Shown: piece after piece, positions 46,337 to 53,815 of the stretch
How the letters are laid out: every line of letters starts with the position of its first letter
How positions within the stretch are numbered: position 1 is the first letter of the stretch
From: Fimbriimonas ginsengisoli Gsoil 348
Lineage (GTDB): Bacteria > Armatimonadota > Fimbriimonadia > Fimbriimonadales > Fimbriimonadaceae
Assembly (NCBI GenBank): GCA_945881865.1
Contig: CAMCVK010000006.1
Location: 109,023 to 173,022, forward strand
Direction of reading: 5' to 3'
Length of the DNA stretch: 64,000 nucleotides
Notes under the pieces: model-generated
The model's input: the letters and a program-made list of their open reading frames with translations, nothing else
What the model was told of the DNA's origin: nothing
The model's database searches: none
Program-made: the position numbers and the translations under genes

Positions 46337-47104
46337 CTAGGCTGGCACCGAGATTTGGGCCATGAACGACTCGCGAAGCCGGGCGAGGGCTCGCGTGTGG
46401 ATCTGGTGGCTGCGAGACTCGCTGACACCGATGACTTTGCCGATCTCGCTGAAGGTCAAGCAGTCGAAATAATGCAGGCGCAAAACCTCTTGTTCTCGAT
46501 TCTCCAGTTTATCAAGGCACTCGGCCAGGGCCGCGCGAATCGCCCTCCCCTCCACAAGCCGCCGTGGATTCTGCGAATCGTCTTCAACCAGTTCGCCGAA
46601 CGTCGCGCCGCCGTCTCCAGGGATGAAGTCATCGAGGCGAACGACGAGCGACTGGGCGTAGAGGGCGCGCAAATTCCCTAGCTCGACGTCGGAAAACCCG
46701 GTGCGTTCCGATATTTCGGCGTCCGAGGGTGTTCTGAGCAGCTCGCCTTCCAGGGCCACTTGCGCCCGGTTGAGGGTGCGCAGCTTTTCGCGCGTGCTCC
46801 GTGGGACCCAGTCCTCATTTCGCATCAGTTCCAAAACCGAAACGCGAATGAGGACCACGGCGTAGGTTTCGAACTTGACGTCGTGAGAAGGCTCAAATCG
46901 ATCGACCGCACGGATGAGTGCGAGCACCCCGACCTGGAGAAAGTCCTCCATCGGGATCGATGACCTGCGTCCGGCGCAAAGGCGTGCAACGGTTACCTTG
47001 ACAAGGTAGGAGTAGTGGCGAATGAGGGCGGTTCGGGCTTCCGATTTACCGTGGTCGCGAAAATCGCTCCACGATACGGAGAGTTGGTCGCAATGTAAAG
47101 ACAT
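46337..47104 (-). CDS. sigma-70-family factor (FliA/WhiG-like)
   Basis: A 255-residue alternative sigma factor with regions 2, 3 and 4. Region 2 appears in LIRHYSYLVKVTVARLCAG, EDFLQVGVLALIRAVDRFEP and FETYAVVLIRVSVLELMR; region 3 in PSDAEISERTGFSDVELGNL; region 4 in LENREQEVLRLHYFDCLTFSEIGKVIGVSESRSHQIHTRALARLR. This order and length match FliA/WhiG. Flagellar genes are absent, so a role such as pilus or envelope control is possible. ATG 47104 has a GGAG site; the frame opens at 47131. A strong hairpin follows its stop. Confidence 0.92.
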   Translation of the reverse strand: MSLHCDQLSVSWSDFRDHGKSEARTALIRHYSYLVKVTVARLCAGRRSSIPMEDFLQVGVLALIRAVDRFEPSHDVKFETYAVVLIRVSVLELMRNEDWVPRSTREKLRTLNRAQVALEGELLRTPSDAEISERTGFSDVELGNLRALYAQSLVVRLDDFIPGDGGATFGELVEDDSQNPRRLVEGRAIRAALAECLDKLENREQEVLRLHYFDCLTFSEIGKVIGVSESRSHQIHTRALARLRESFMAQISVPA

Positions 47105-47225
47105 GAATGAACTCCGGTATCGATCACACAACAGACAAAAAGGGCGGTCAAAGATTCACGCCACAATGATTTGATACACGATACCGGTTAAGGGTGACAC
47201 ACTTTTCCGGTACACGTTGATAGAA

Positions 47226-47243
47226 TTGCGAATTATTTCGCAA
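47226..47243 (-). terminator. weak hairpin after the PhnP-like gene
   Basis: TTGCGAA and TTCGCAA (7 bp, loop TTAT) directly after the stop at 47246 on the minus strand, followed by TTCTATC. Low strength, no true T-run. Confidence 0.35.
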
Positions 47244-47245
47244 GT

Positions 47246-48007
47246 TCATACGCCGAAACGCATTCCGTCGTAGGCAAGTTCCACACCGTCTGGCAAATTT
47301 GCCTCGGTCGGGCCGTGATCGTAGTCGTGGCTTAGGTGCGTGAGGATGGTTCGACGCGCTCCGAGCTCCTGCGAAACCTCGACCGCACGCTCCAGGTGGA
47401 AGTGGTTAGGATGCGGGCGGTACCGAACGGCATCAATCATCAGGGTTTCCAGGCCATGGAGCTTCTCCCAGGCGGCAGGCGGGATAAAGCTGACGTCCGT
47501 GATGTAGGCAAAATCGTTGATCCGGATGCCGATGACCGGGAAAGGACCGTGCTCGACAAGAAACGACGTGATCGTCATCCCCCCAACCTCGAGCGGCTCC
47601 GGAACGTCGCGTAGGTCGAATCGCGGAACGAAGATCCCTGGAGAGAATTCTTGGAACGCATACGGGTAGATGCGCCGGATGTCCGCCTGGTAGCGGGGAA
47701 GCGTGTAGACCGGTATGTCGCGGTTATCGCGCATGCAGATGGAGCGCAAATCGTCCATTCCCATGACGTGGTCGGCATGGGTGTGCGTGATCAGGACGGC
47801 CTCAACGTCCAGAATATTCTCCCGCGTCATCTGAAGCCGGAGTTCAGGCGGGCAGTCAACGAGCAGGTTTCCCGAAGGGCCAAGAACGCAAATCGCGGCC
47901 CGCATGCGATGGTTCCGCGGGTCATCGAGGTAGCCGTCGGGGTACGTGTGCCCCAGCATCGGGACGCCATTGCTCGTCCCCGAGCCAAGAACCACCACGG
48001 TCGGCAT
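47246..48007 (-). CDS. PhnP-like metallo-beta-lactamase-fold hydrolase
   Basis: A 253-residue metallohydrolase. The metal-binding motif is HTHADH (ITHTHADHVMGMDDLR), with later ligands in EHGPFPV, YITDVSF and LTHLSHDYDHG. GSGTSNGVPMLG at the N-terminus and CPPELRLQM place it in the PhnP group, whose model enzyme cleaves cyclic phosphodiesters of ribose. A general phosphodiesterase role is likely; no phosphonate genes are nearby. ATG 48007 lies 3 nt after the stop of the upstream unknown gene, so the pair is probably one operon. Confidence 0.88.
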   Translation of the reverse strand: MPTVVVLGSGTSNGVPMLGHTYPDGYLDDPRNHRMRAAICVLGPSGNLLVDCPPELRLQMTRENILDVEAVLITHTHADHVMGMDDLRSICMRDNRDIPVYTLPRYQADIRRIYPYAFQEFSPGIFVPRFDLRDVPEPLEVGGMTITSFLVEHGPFPVIGIRINDFAYITDVSFIPPAAWEKLHGLETLMIDAVRYRPHPNHFHLERAVEVSQELGARRTILTHLSHDYDHGPTEANLPDGVELAYDGMRFGV

Positions 48008-48010
48008 GCG

Positions 48011-48619
48011 TCAGAGCTCGCCGGCGCGTCGCAATACTTCGGCCGCCACGATGGTGCTGGGGATGTCGGCGTATTGGGCCAGCCGCTCAAGGCAACGGGC
48101 GAAGTTACGCTCAGAAAGTTCGTCATGCCGCTCCATGCCTTTTCGCGCTTCGGCAACCAGTTCGGCACCTTCTTCAAAGAACCGGGCACGGTTTTGTGGA
48201 AGCGACTTGTTCGTAACGGCCGCGTAGCGTCGGCTGAGCTGCTCGTAGACCGTTTCCCAGGAGGTTTTGGCCTCCATCTCGGCGCGCAGCTTCGTCATCT
48301 CGGCTTGTTGAAGCCGTCGCCGCTCCGCGTCGCGTCGCTTTGCGCGCTCGTAATCTTCCTCAGTGGTGCCTTCGATGATGCGAACGCGCAGGTTGCTGCC
48401 GGCGTTGCGGGAGGCGGTCACCTCGATAAGGCGTTGTGTGGTCGGCATGCGAAGGTGCCCGGCCAACTCTTGGTCGGCGGTGGGAACACCAAGTACCAGC
48501 ACCCCTTCATCAACGGCAATTGCGCGTGCCGCATTCAGCGCCGCCCAAACGCCGCGTCCGGTCACGCCGTTGAGCACGGTGGGGAGGGTTGTTTTCCAGA
48601 TCGCCGCCGCATCTACCAT
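48011..48619 (-). CDS. unknown protein with a DnaA N-terminal-like domain
   Basis: A 202-residue protein without signal or membrane helix. Residues 1-90 resemble the small N-terminal domain of DnaA: IWKTTLPTVLNGVTGRGVWAALNAARAIAVDEGVLVLGVPTADQELAGHL, then LIEVTASRNAGSNLRVRIIEG. The middle is a charged coiled-coil-like stretch (YERAKRRDAERRRLQQAEMTKLRAEME). The C-terminal 60 residues are helical. The ATPase domain of DnaA is absent. In DnaA this domain binds helicase and partner proteins, so a replication-adaptor role is a guess. A TATAAT box lies 9 nt upstream of ATG 48619. Confidence 0.6.
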   Translation of the reverse strand: MVDAAAIWKTTLPTVLNGVTGRGVWAALNAARAIAVDEGVLVLGVPTADQELAGHLRMPTTQRLIEVTASRNAGSNLRVRIIEGTTEEDYERAKRRDAERRRLQQAEMTKLRAEMEAKTSWETVYEQLSRRYAAVTNKSLPQNRARFFEEGAELVAEARKGMERHDELSERNFARCLERLAQYADIPSTIVAAEVLRRAGEL

Positions 48620-48628
48620 AACGGTTGA

Positions 48629-48634
48629 ATTATA
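48629..48634 (-). promoter_or_regulatory. -10 box TATAAT of the 48011 gene
   Basis: TATAAT on the minus strand, 9 nt before ATG 48619; near-leaderless spacing. Confidence 0.5.
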
Positions 48635-48658
48635 GCGAACCGGGTCCGCATAGGAAAC

Positions 48659-49201
48659 TCATACGATCTTCGGAACGCCGATGTAGGGAGTAAATCGGCC
48701 TAGCCACTTGCCCTGCAGTTCCGCCTCGCCCCGCATTCCCTCGCCGCAACTGAAGAAAACCTCCCGGCTACAGCGATGTTCGGTGGCTTCGCGGTTCCGG
48801 CTGTCGTCGCCCTCGAACCGAAGGAGTACGTAAAACTGGAGGTCGTCTCGGTTTTCCCATTCCCAGGGGTCGGAGCTAAGCACGTGGTCCTTGTCCATCG
48901 CATATTTGCTGAGCACGAAGCACCAGGTCTTCGTCATCCGTGGTCCGACATGCATCGTTTTTTGGAACGTGTGGCCCAGAACCAGCCCAACAACGATCAT
49001 GACCGGGCCGCCTAACAGCGCAGTTTGCGTGACGGCGATGGCAAATCGGCTAAGCGCCTGCGTGTTACTGGTTCCTGGCCCGTTCACCAAGCCGTCAAAA
49101 CCAAGTAGGCCGGTGAGTAGCAGGGCGCCGAGGGCGAAAACGAATACGCCGATCCCCCCGAAAATGAGGAATCCCACGGTTTTTTCTTTTCGCGGATCCA
49201 T
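48659..49201 (-). CDS. unrecognised two-helix membrane protein
   Basis: A 180-residue protein from ATG 49201. Two membrane helices are visible: VGFLIFGGIGVFVFALGALLLTG and ALLGGPVMIVVGLVLGHTFQ. The C-terminal 90 residues are soluble, with WEWENRDDLQFYVLLRFEGDD and CSREVFFSCGEGM. No family recognised, though a DUF3592-like layout is possible. The open frame reaches 49333 but that part is not membrane-like. Divergent from the pilus locus. Confidence 0.65.
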   Translation of the reverse strand: MDPRKEKTVGFLIFGGIGVFVFALGALLLTGLLGFDGLVNGPGTSNTQALSRFAIAVTQTALLGGPVMIVVGLVLGHTFQKTMHVGPRMTKTWCFVLSKYAMDKDHVLSSDPWEWENRDDLQFYVLLRFEGDDSRNREATEHRCSREVFFSCGEGMRGEAELQGKWLGRFTPYIGVPKIV

Positions 49202-49402
49202 GGCGTTTTTGCTCCCTCGCGGTCTTCCCGGCACCGCGCCATCCGAGCAAGAAAGACGCTTTTGAGGCTCCGGCAGGTTCGTGCTTTGCCTCCGGAACTT
49301 AGAAAATAAGGCTGCGCCACAAAAAGAACGCAATCCCGGCGAACTAAACGGACGTATCGGGGCGTCAAACGGTTTGCTTCCGCCGAGGTTTTGTTCCCTT
49401 AT

Positions 49403-49435
49403 GGGTCTATTGGAGCGGGTCTATTGGTCTACAAT
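49403..49435 (+). promoter_or_regulatory. pilB promoter region with tandem 11-bp repeat
   Basis: GGGTCTATTGG occurs twice (49403-49413, 49417-49427; period 14), then TACAAT (49430-49435), 48 nt before ATG 49484. The repeat may bind a regulator of the pilus operon. Confidence 0.5.
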
Positions 49436-49483
49436 AACCCGCGAGTGGCCTTCGGGTGTCTCGGCTTGAGTGGTGAAACAAGA

Positions 49484-51277
49484 ATGGCGTTGCCGCGCGT
49501 ACCAATGACTCAGTTCCTTCTTCAGAAGGGTTATCTGAAACCAGAGCAGCTTGAAGAGGCGAAAAAGGTCTCCCAGCAAACCGGTCAGCCGGTGGACCGT
49601 GTTCTGATCTCACTCAACTTTGTTGGAGAGCGCGAAGTCCTCATGGGCAAGGCCCAGGAAATGGGACTTGGCTTTGTGGACCTCGACCGAATTACCGTTG
49701 ACAGCAGTGCGCTGAACGTCGTCCCGGAGCGGATCGTGAAGGCCCACAACGCCCTCCCGGTCAAGAAGGAAGGCGCGCACCTTTGGGTGGCCATGACCAA
49801 CCCGAACAACATCGTCGCGCTCGACGATTTTAAAATTGCGTCGGGATGCCGCGTCACGCCGGTGCTTGCCGTTGCCGGTGCCATCGACGACTCGATTAAG
49901 AAGTATTACTCCGGTGCTGCCGCAACCCCGGCTGCCGCTACGACGACCGCCGTAACCGCGGCTGCCGCGACTCCTGCCGCTGGCGGTGGAGGTGCCGTTG
50001 CCACCAACTACTCGGACGCGATGCGCCGAGCCATCGCCGAAGCCGGTGTGAACCGCGACCTTCCGGCCGATGCCGCCGGAGACGACGACGAGAAGATGGC
50101 CGAGCAGGCTCCCATCATCCGTCTGGCGAACGCACTCATCCAGCAGGCGATTTCCGACCGCGCGTCCGACATCCACGTCGAGCCGCTCCAGCGATCTGTC
50201 CGGGTTCGATACCGTGTTGACGGTGTTCTGGCCGAGGCCATGACGGTTCCCCGGAACCTGATGGCGCCGCTCATCTCTCGTCTCAAGATCATGTCTGAGA
50301 TGAACATTGCGGAGCGCCGAATTCCGCAAGACGGTCGTATCGAGATTCGAACGAACAACAAGGAATATGACCTTCGTGTTAGCTCCGTTCCAACTCCGTA
50401 CGGCGAGAAAATCGTTATGCGAATTCTGGACAAGGGCTCGACCATGGTCGGCCTCCAGAAGCTCGGCTTCACGGACGAAAACCAGATCAAGATTGAAGAG
50501 CTGACCAGCCAGCCGAACGGCTTCTTCCTTGCCACCGGACCTACGGGATCCGGTAAGACGACGACCCTGAACTCGGTCATCAACAAGCTCAACACGGTCG
50601 GTGTGAACATCCTCACCGCAGAAGACCCGGTCGAGTACCAGATGAACGGCGTCGCCCAGGTTCAGATGAACAAGAAGGCGGGCCTTACGTTTGCCACCGC
50701 GCTTCGCGCGTTCCTTCGACAAGACCCCGACATCATCATGGTCGGAGAAATTCGTGACCTTGAAACGGCAGACATTGCGATCGAAGCCGCGCTTACGGGT
50801 CACATGGTGCTTTCCACGCTCCACACCAACGACGCGCCGTCGGCCGTTCTGCGACTTGGCGATATGGGCGTTGAGCCGTTCCTTATCGCGGCCGTTCTCG
50901 TGGGCGTTCTCGCCCAGCGACTTGGCCGCCGAATTGACCCGAACAACCGCGAGCCGTACGAAGTGCCGATGACGGACCTTCGCCGATTCGGATTGGAAGT
51001 AACCGACCCGGACGAGATGGTCACGATCTATCGTGGAATCCCGGCCGAGACGAACCGAATGACCGGATACTCCGGTCGAACCGGTTTCCATGAGCTGATG
51101 ACGATCAACTCCGAAATTGCGGAGATGATCGTTCGAAAAGCGCCGTTAAACGATATTAAAGCCGCCGCGAAGGCAAACGGCATGAAGGAACTCCGGGAAG
51201 ACGGGTTGGTTAAGGTGCTCCAAGGCGTCACCGATCCTTCGGAAGTTATGCGCGTTGTCTTTACCGCCGGCTACTAA
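49484..51277 (+). CDS. pilB: type IV pilus extension ATPase PilB
   Basis: Drives pilus assembly by ATP hydrolysis at the inner membrane. The 597-residue chain from ATG 49484 has the MshEN-type N-domain (QFLLQKGYLKPEQLEEAKKV; LGFVDLDRI), an Ala/Thr/Gly-rich linker at about 146-176, and the motor with Walker A TGPTGSGKTTT, Asp box IMVGEIRDLETADIAIEAALTGH and HxH region STLHTNDAPSAVLRL. The tetracysteine metal motif common in PilB is missing: the expected region reads RIDPNNREPYEV and GIPAETNRMTGYSGRTG. First gene of the pilus operon. Confidence 0.96.
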   Translation: MALPRVPMTQFLLQKGYLKPEQLEEAKKVSQQTGQPVDRVLISLNFVGEREVLMGKAQEMGLGFVDLDRITVDSSALNVVPERIVKAHNALPVKKEGAHLWVAMTNPNNIVALDDFKIASGCRVTPVLAVAGAIDDSIKKYYSGAAATPAAATTTAVTAAAATPAAGGGGAVATNYSDAMRRAIAEAGVNRDLPADAAGDDDEKMAEQAPIIRLANALIQQAISDRASDIHVEPLQRSVRVRYRVDGVLAEAMTVPRNLMAPLISRLKIMSEMNIAERRIPQDGRIEIRTNNKEYDLRVSSVPTPYGEKIVMRILDKGSTMVGLQKLGFTDENQIKIEELTSQPNGFFLATGPTGSGKTTTLNSVINKLNTVGVNILTAEDPVEYQMNGVAQVQMNKKAGLTFATALRAFLRQDPDIIMVGEIRDLETADIAIEAALTGHMVLSTLHTNDAPSAVLRLGDMGVEPFLIAAVLVGVLAQRLGRRIDPNNREPYEVPMTDLRRFGLEVTDPDEMVTIYRGIPAETNRMTGYSGRTGFHELMTINSEIAEMIVRKAPLNDIKAAAKANGMKELREDGLVKVLQGVTDPSEVMRVVFTAGY

Positions 51278-51300
51278 CAGTTACGATACAAAGGAACCTA

Positions 51301-52512
51301 ATGCAGAATCCAGGAATGATGCCGCCGCCGCGAATGGGCGTGGGAGGATTGCCCCCCGCGAACGTCCCGCCACAGCAACAAAAAGAGGTCGAGGCCCCAA
51401 AGGGTCCGCCCCAGAGTCTTGAAGACCTTCACATCGACGAGCTTTTGCATATCGTCGTGGATCGCTCGGCGTCGGACCTTCACATCTGCCAGAACTCCGA
51501 GCCGATCATCCGCGAAGATGGACGACTCGTCAAGCTTCACTTCGAAAAGTTCACGTCGCAGCACACGCAGCGGATGATGTACGACATCATCAGCGACGAG
51601 AACATCAACAAGTTCGAAACGACGCTGGAGCTCGACTTTTCGTACCAGCTCCCGCGGCGCGCCCGGTTCCGAGTTAACCTGTATCGCGAAAAGGCAGCGG
51701 TTGCGGCCGCATTCCGATTGATCCCCCAGAAGATCCCGACCGTCGAGCAGCTGAACCTGCCTCCGATCCTGAAGGTGTTCTGCGAGAGGCCACGTGGCCT
51801 TGTTCTGGTGACCGGCCCGACCGGCTCGGGTAAGTCGACGTCGCTCGCGGCGATGATCAACCATATCAACGAGAACCACGCGCACCACATCATCACGATT
51901 GAGGACCCGATTGAATACCTGCACGAGCACAAGCAGTGCATCATTAATCAACGCGAGGTCGGCTCGGACACGAAGAGCTTCTTGAATGCGCTGCGAGGTT
52001 CACTTCGAGAAGACCCGGACATCCTGCTCGTTGGTGAAATGCGCGACATGGAAACGATTTCGTTGGCGATCACCGCCGCCGAAACCGGTCACCTTGTCTT
52101 TGCAACCCTTCACACCAACAACGCGGCCGAATCGATCGACCGAATGATTGACGTTTTCCCTCCCGGACAGCAAGAGCAGATCCGCGTTCAGCTTTCGAAT
52201 AACCTGGTGGCTATCGTGTCGCAGCAGTTGATGAAGAAGCTCGGCGGCGGCCGCATCCCGGCAAACGAGATCATGATCGCCTCGCCGGCCATTCGCAACC
52301 TCATCCGAGAAGCGAAAACTCACCAGATCCCGTCGACGATTCAAACGAGCGGAAACGTCGGCATGTTCACCATGGACCAATGTCTGCGAGACCTGTACCT
52401 GAAGGGGCTTATCACCCTGGAAGACGCATACGCTCGATGCCAGAACAAGGAAGAGCTCACCAAGATGATCAGCACGCCCGCCTCGACGACCTCGCCACAG
52501 CGGGGACGGTAA
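51301..52512 (+). CDS. pilT: type IV pilus retraction ATPase PilT
   Basis: Powers pilus disassembly and twitching. The 403-residue chain has an N-terminal Pro-rich extension, then the PAS-like domain (EDLHIDELLHIVVDRSASDLHIC), Walker A TGPTGSGKSTS, the Asp box LLVGEMRDMETISLAITAAETGH, HTNNAAESIDRMIDVFPPGQQEQ and the C-terminal AIRNLIRE motif that marks PilT. An AAGGA site precedes ATG 51301, 23 bp after pilB. All expected motor motifs are present. Followed by pilC in 23 bp. Confidence 0.96.
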   Translation: MQNPGMMPPPRMGVGGLPPANVPPQQQKEVEAPKGPPQSLEDLHIDELLHIVVDRSASDLHICQNSEPIIREDGRLVKLHFEKFTSQHTQRMMYDIISDENINKFETTLELDFSYQLPRRARFRVNLYREKAAVAAAFRLIPQKIPTVEQLNLPPILKVFCERPRGLVLVTGPTGSGKSTSLAAMINHINENHAHHIITIEDPIEYLHEHKQCIINQREVGSDTKSFLNALRGSLREDPDILLVGEMRDMETISLAITAAETGHLVFATLHTNNAAESIDRMIDVFPPGQQEQIRVQLSNNLVAIVSQQLMKKLGGGRIPANEIMIASPAIRNLIREAKTHQIPSTIQTSGNVGMFTMDQCLRDLYLKGLITLEDAYARCQNKEELTKMISTPASTTSPQRGR

Positions 52513-52535
52513 GGCCGACCCAGTAAGGAGACAAA

Positions 52536-53765
52536 ATGCCAATCTTTAGCTACACTTTCCGTGACGCAAATGGCGGAGTCCAGAAGGGAACCGCCGATGC
52601 AGAGAGCGAGGAGATTCTAAGGAGTCGCTTCGAAGAACAAGGGCTCACCATCACCGAGCTGACCATGATCCGGGCGAAGTCGCCAAGATCCAAGCAGTAC
52701 GGCAAGGTGAAACTCACCGACCTGTCGGTTTTCTGCCGCCAGCTCTCCACGATGGTGGACGCCGGTGTCTCGCTGGTTCGATGCCTCGACATTTTGGGCA
52801 GCCAGACGCAGAACTCGAAGCTGAAAAAGATTCTCGCCGACGTTGGCGAGCGGGTTGAAGGCGGCGAAAGCCTCAGCCGTGCCATGCAGCGTCACCCGCG
52901 CGCTTTCAACAACCTGTTCATTGGTCTCATCAAGGCCGGTGAGGTTGGTGGTGTTCTCGAAGAGTCCTTGCAGCGACTCTCGGGCTTCTTGGAAAAGGAC
53001 GTGGAGCTTCGCCGAAAGGTGAAGTCGGCAATGACCTACCCAGCGCTGGTTGCGATCATGGCGGGTGGCATCGTTACGTTCATCGTTGTCTGGTTTATTC
53101 CCCAGTGGGCGGCGATTCTTACGGACCTCGGCCTGAAGCCGGAAGACCTTCCGCTTGCGACGAAGTTCCTCATCGACATCGCAAACGTGGTTACGAAGTC
53201 CTGGTGGGCGGTTGTCATTGGGATTGTGCTGCTGATCGTCTCCTACCGCTTGTTTGTATCCACCCGGTTTGGCCGGCGTGTTGCGGACCGCGTAAGGTTG
53301 AAGCTTCCCGTCTTTGGCAAGCTCCACCACAAGGTTTGTATGGCTCGGTTTAGCCGAACCATGGGCACGCTGCTCACCTCCGGTGTACCGATCCTTCAGG
53401 CGATGGAAACCGTCGCTGGAACCGTCGGCAACACGATCATGAGCGACGCGCTGATGGAAGCACGCGCCCGAATCCGGGAAGGAGACCGAATTGGCGACCC
53501 GCTGGAAGCCAGCCGCCTCTTCCCGCCGATGGTCGTTCACATGATCGGTGTTGGTGAGGAGTCCGGTTCGCTCGACTTCATGCTCCAGAAGATCGCCGAT
53601 TTCTACGAAGCGGAAGTAGAAGCCGCCCTGGCTTCGCTTACGTCTGCCATCGAGCCGATTATGATCGTCTCGCTCGGCTTCATCGTCGGCTTCATCGTTA
53701 TCTCCTGCTTCTTGCCCTTGGTGGACGTTATCTCGAAACTGTCTTCCGGCGGCGGCGACGAGTAG
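52536..53765 (+). CDS. pilC: type IV pilus inner-membrane platform PilC
   Basis: The polytopic membrane platform that links motor and pilus. The 409-residue chain shows the duplicated T2SF domains: FCRQLSTMVDAGVSLVRCLDIL and FSRTMGTLLTSGVPILQAMETV, each followed by a helical pair; GLIKAGEVGGVLEESLQRLSGFLEKDVELRRKVKSAMTYPALVAIMAGG is the standard middle part. Three membrane helices are visible, near 170-195, 225-240 and 375-395. A good ribosome site (AAGGAGA) precedes ATG 52536. A strong terminator follows the stop, closing the B-T-C operon. Confidence 0.95.
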   Translation: MPIFSYTFRDANGGVQKGTADAESEEILRSRFEEQGLTITELTMIRAKSPRSKQYGKVKLTDLSVFCRQLSTMVDAGVSLVRCLDILGSQTQNSKLKKILADVGERVEGGESLSRAMQRHPRAFNNLFIGLIKAGEVGGVLEESLQRLSGFLEKDVELRRKVKSAMTYPALVAIMAGGIVTFIVVWFIPQWAAILTDLGLKPEDLPLATKFLIDIANVVTKSWWAVVIGIVLLIVSYRLFVSTRFGRRVADRVRLKLPVFGKLHHKVCMARFSRTMGTLLTSGVPILQAMETVAGTVGNTIMSDALMEARARIREGDRIGDPLEASRLFPPMVVHMIGVGEESGSLDFMLQKIADFYEAEVEAALASLTSAIEPIMIVSLGFIVGFIVISCFLPLVDVISKLSSGGGDE

Positions 53766-53781
53766 TCGCTCTCAACCCGAA

Positions 53782-53813
53782 AGCCTCCGGAACCTGTTCC
53801 GGAGGCTATTTTT
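53782..53813 (+). terminator. rho-independent terminator after pilC
   Basis: An 11-bp perfect stem (53782-53792 with 53797-53807), loop CCTG, then ATTTTT. It ends 2 bp before the ATG of the GH95 gene. Confidence 0.9.
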
Positions 53814-53815
53814 AT

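Noticed and set aside
49610..51091. 493-residue open frame antisense to pilB
   Set aside because: It mirrors the codon bias of pilB, is rich in Arg/His/Val, has no recognisable motif, and pilB itself is certain.
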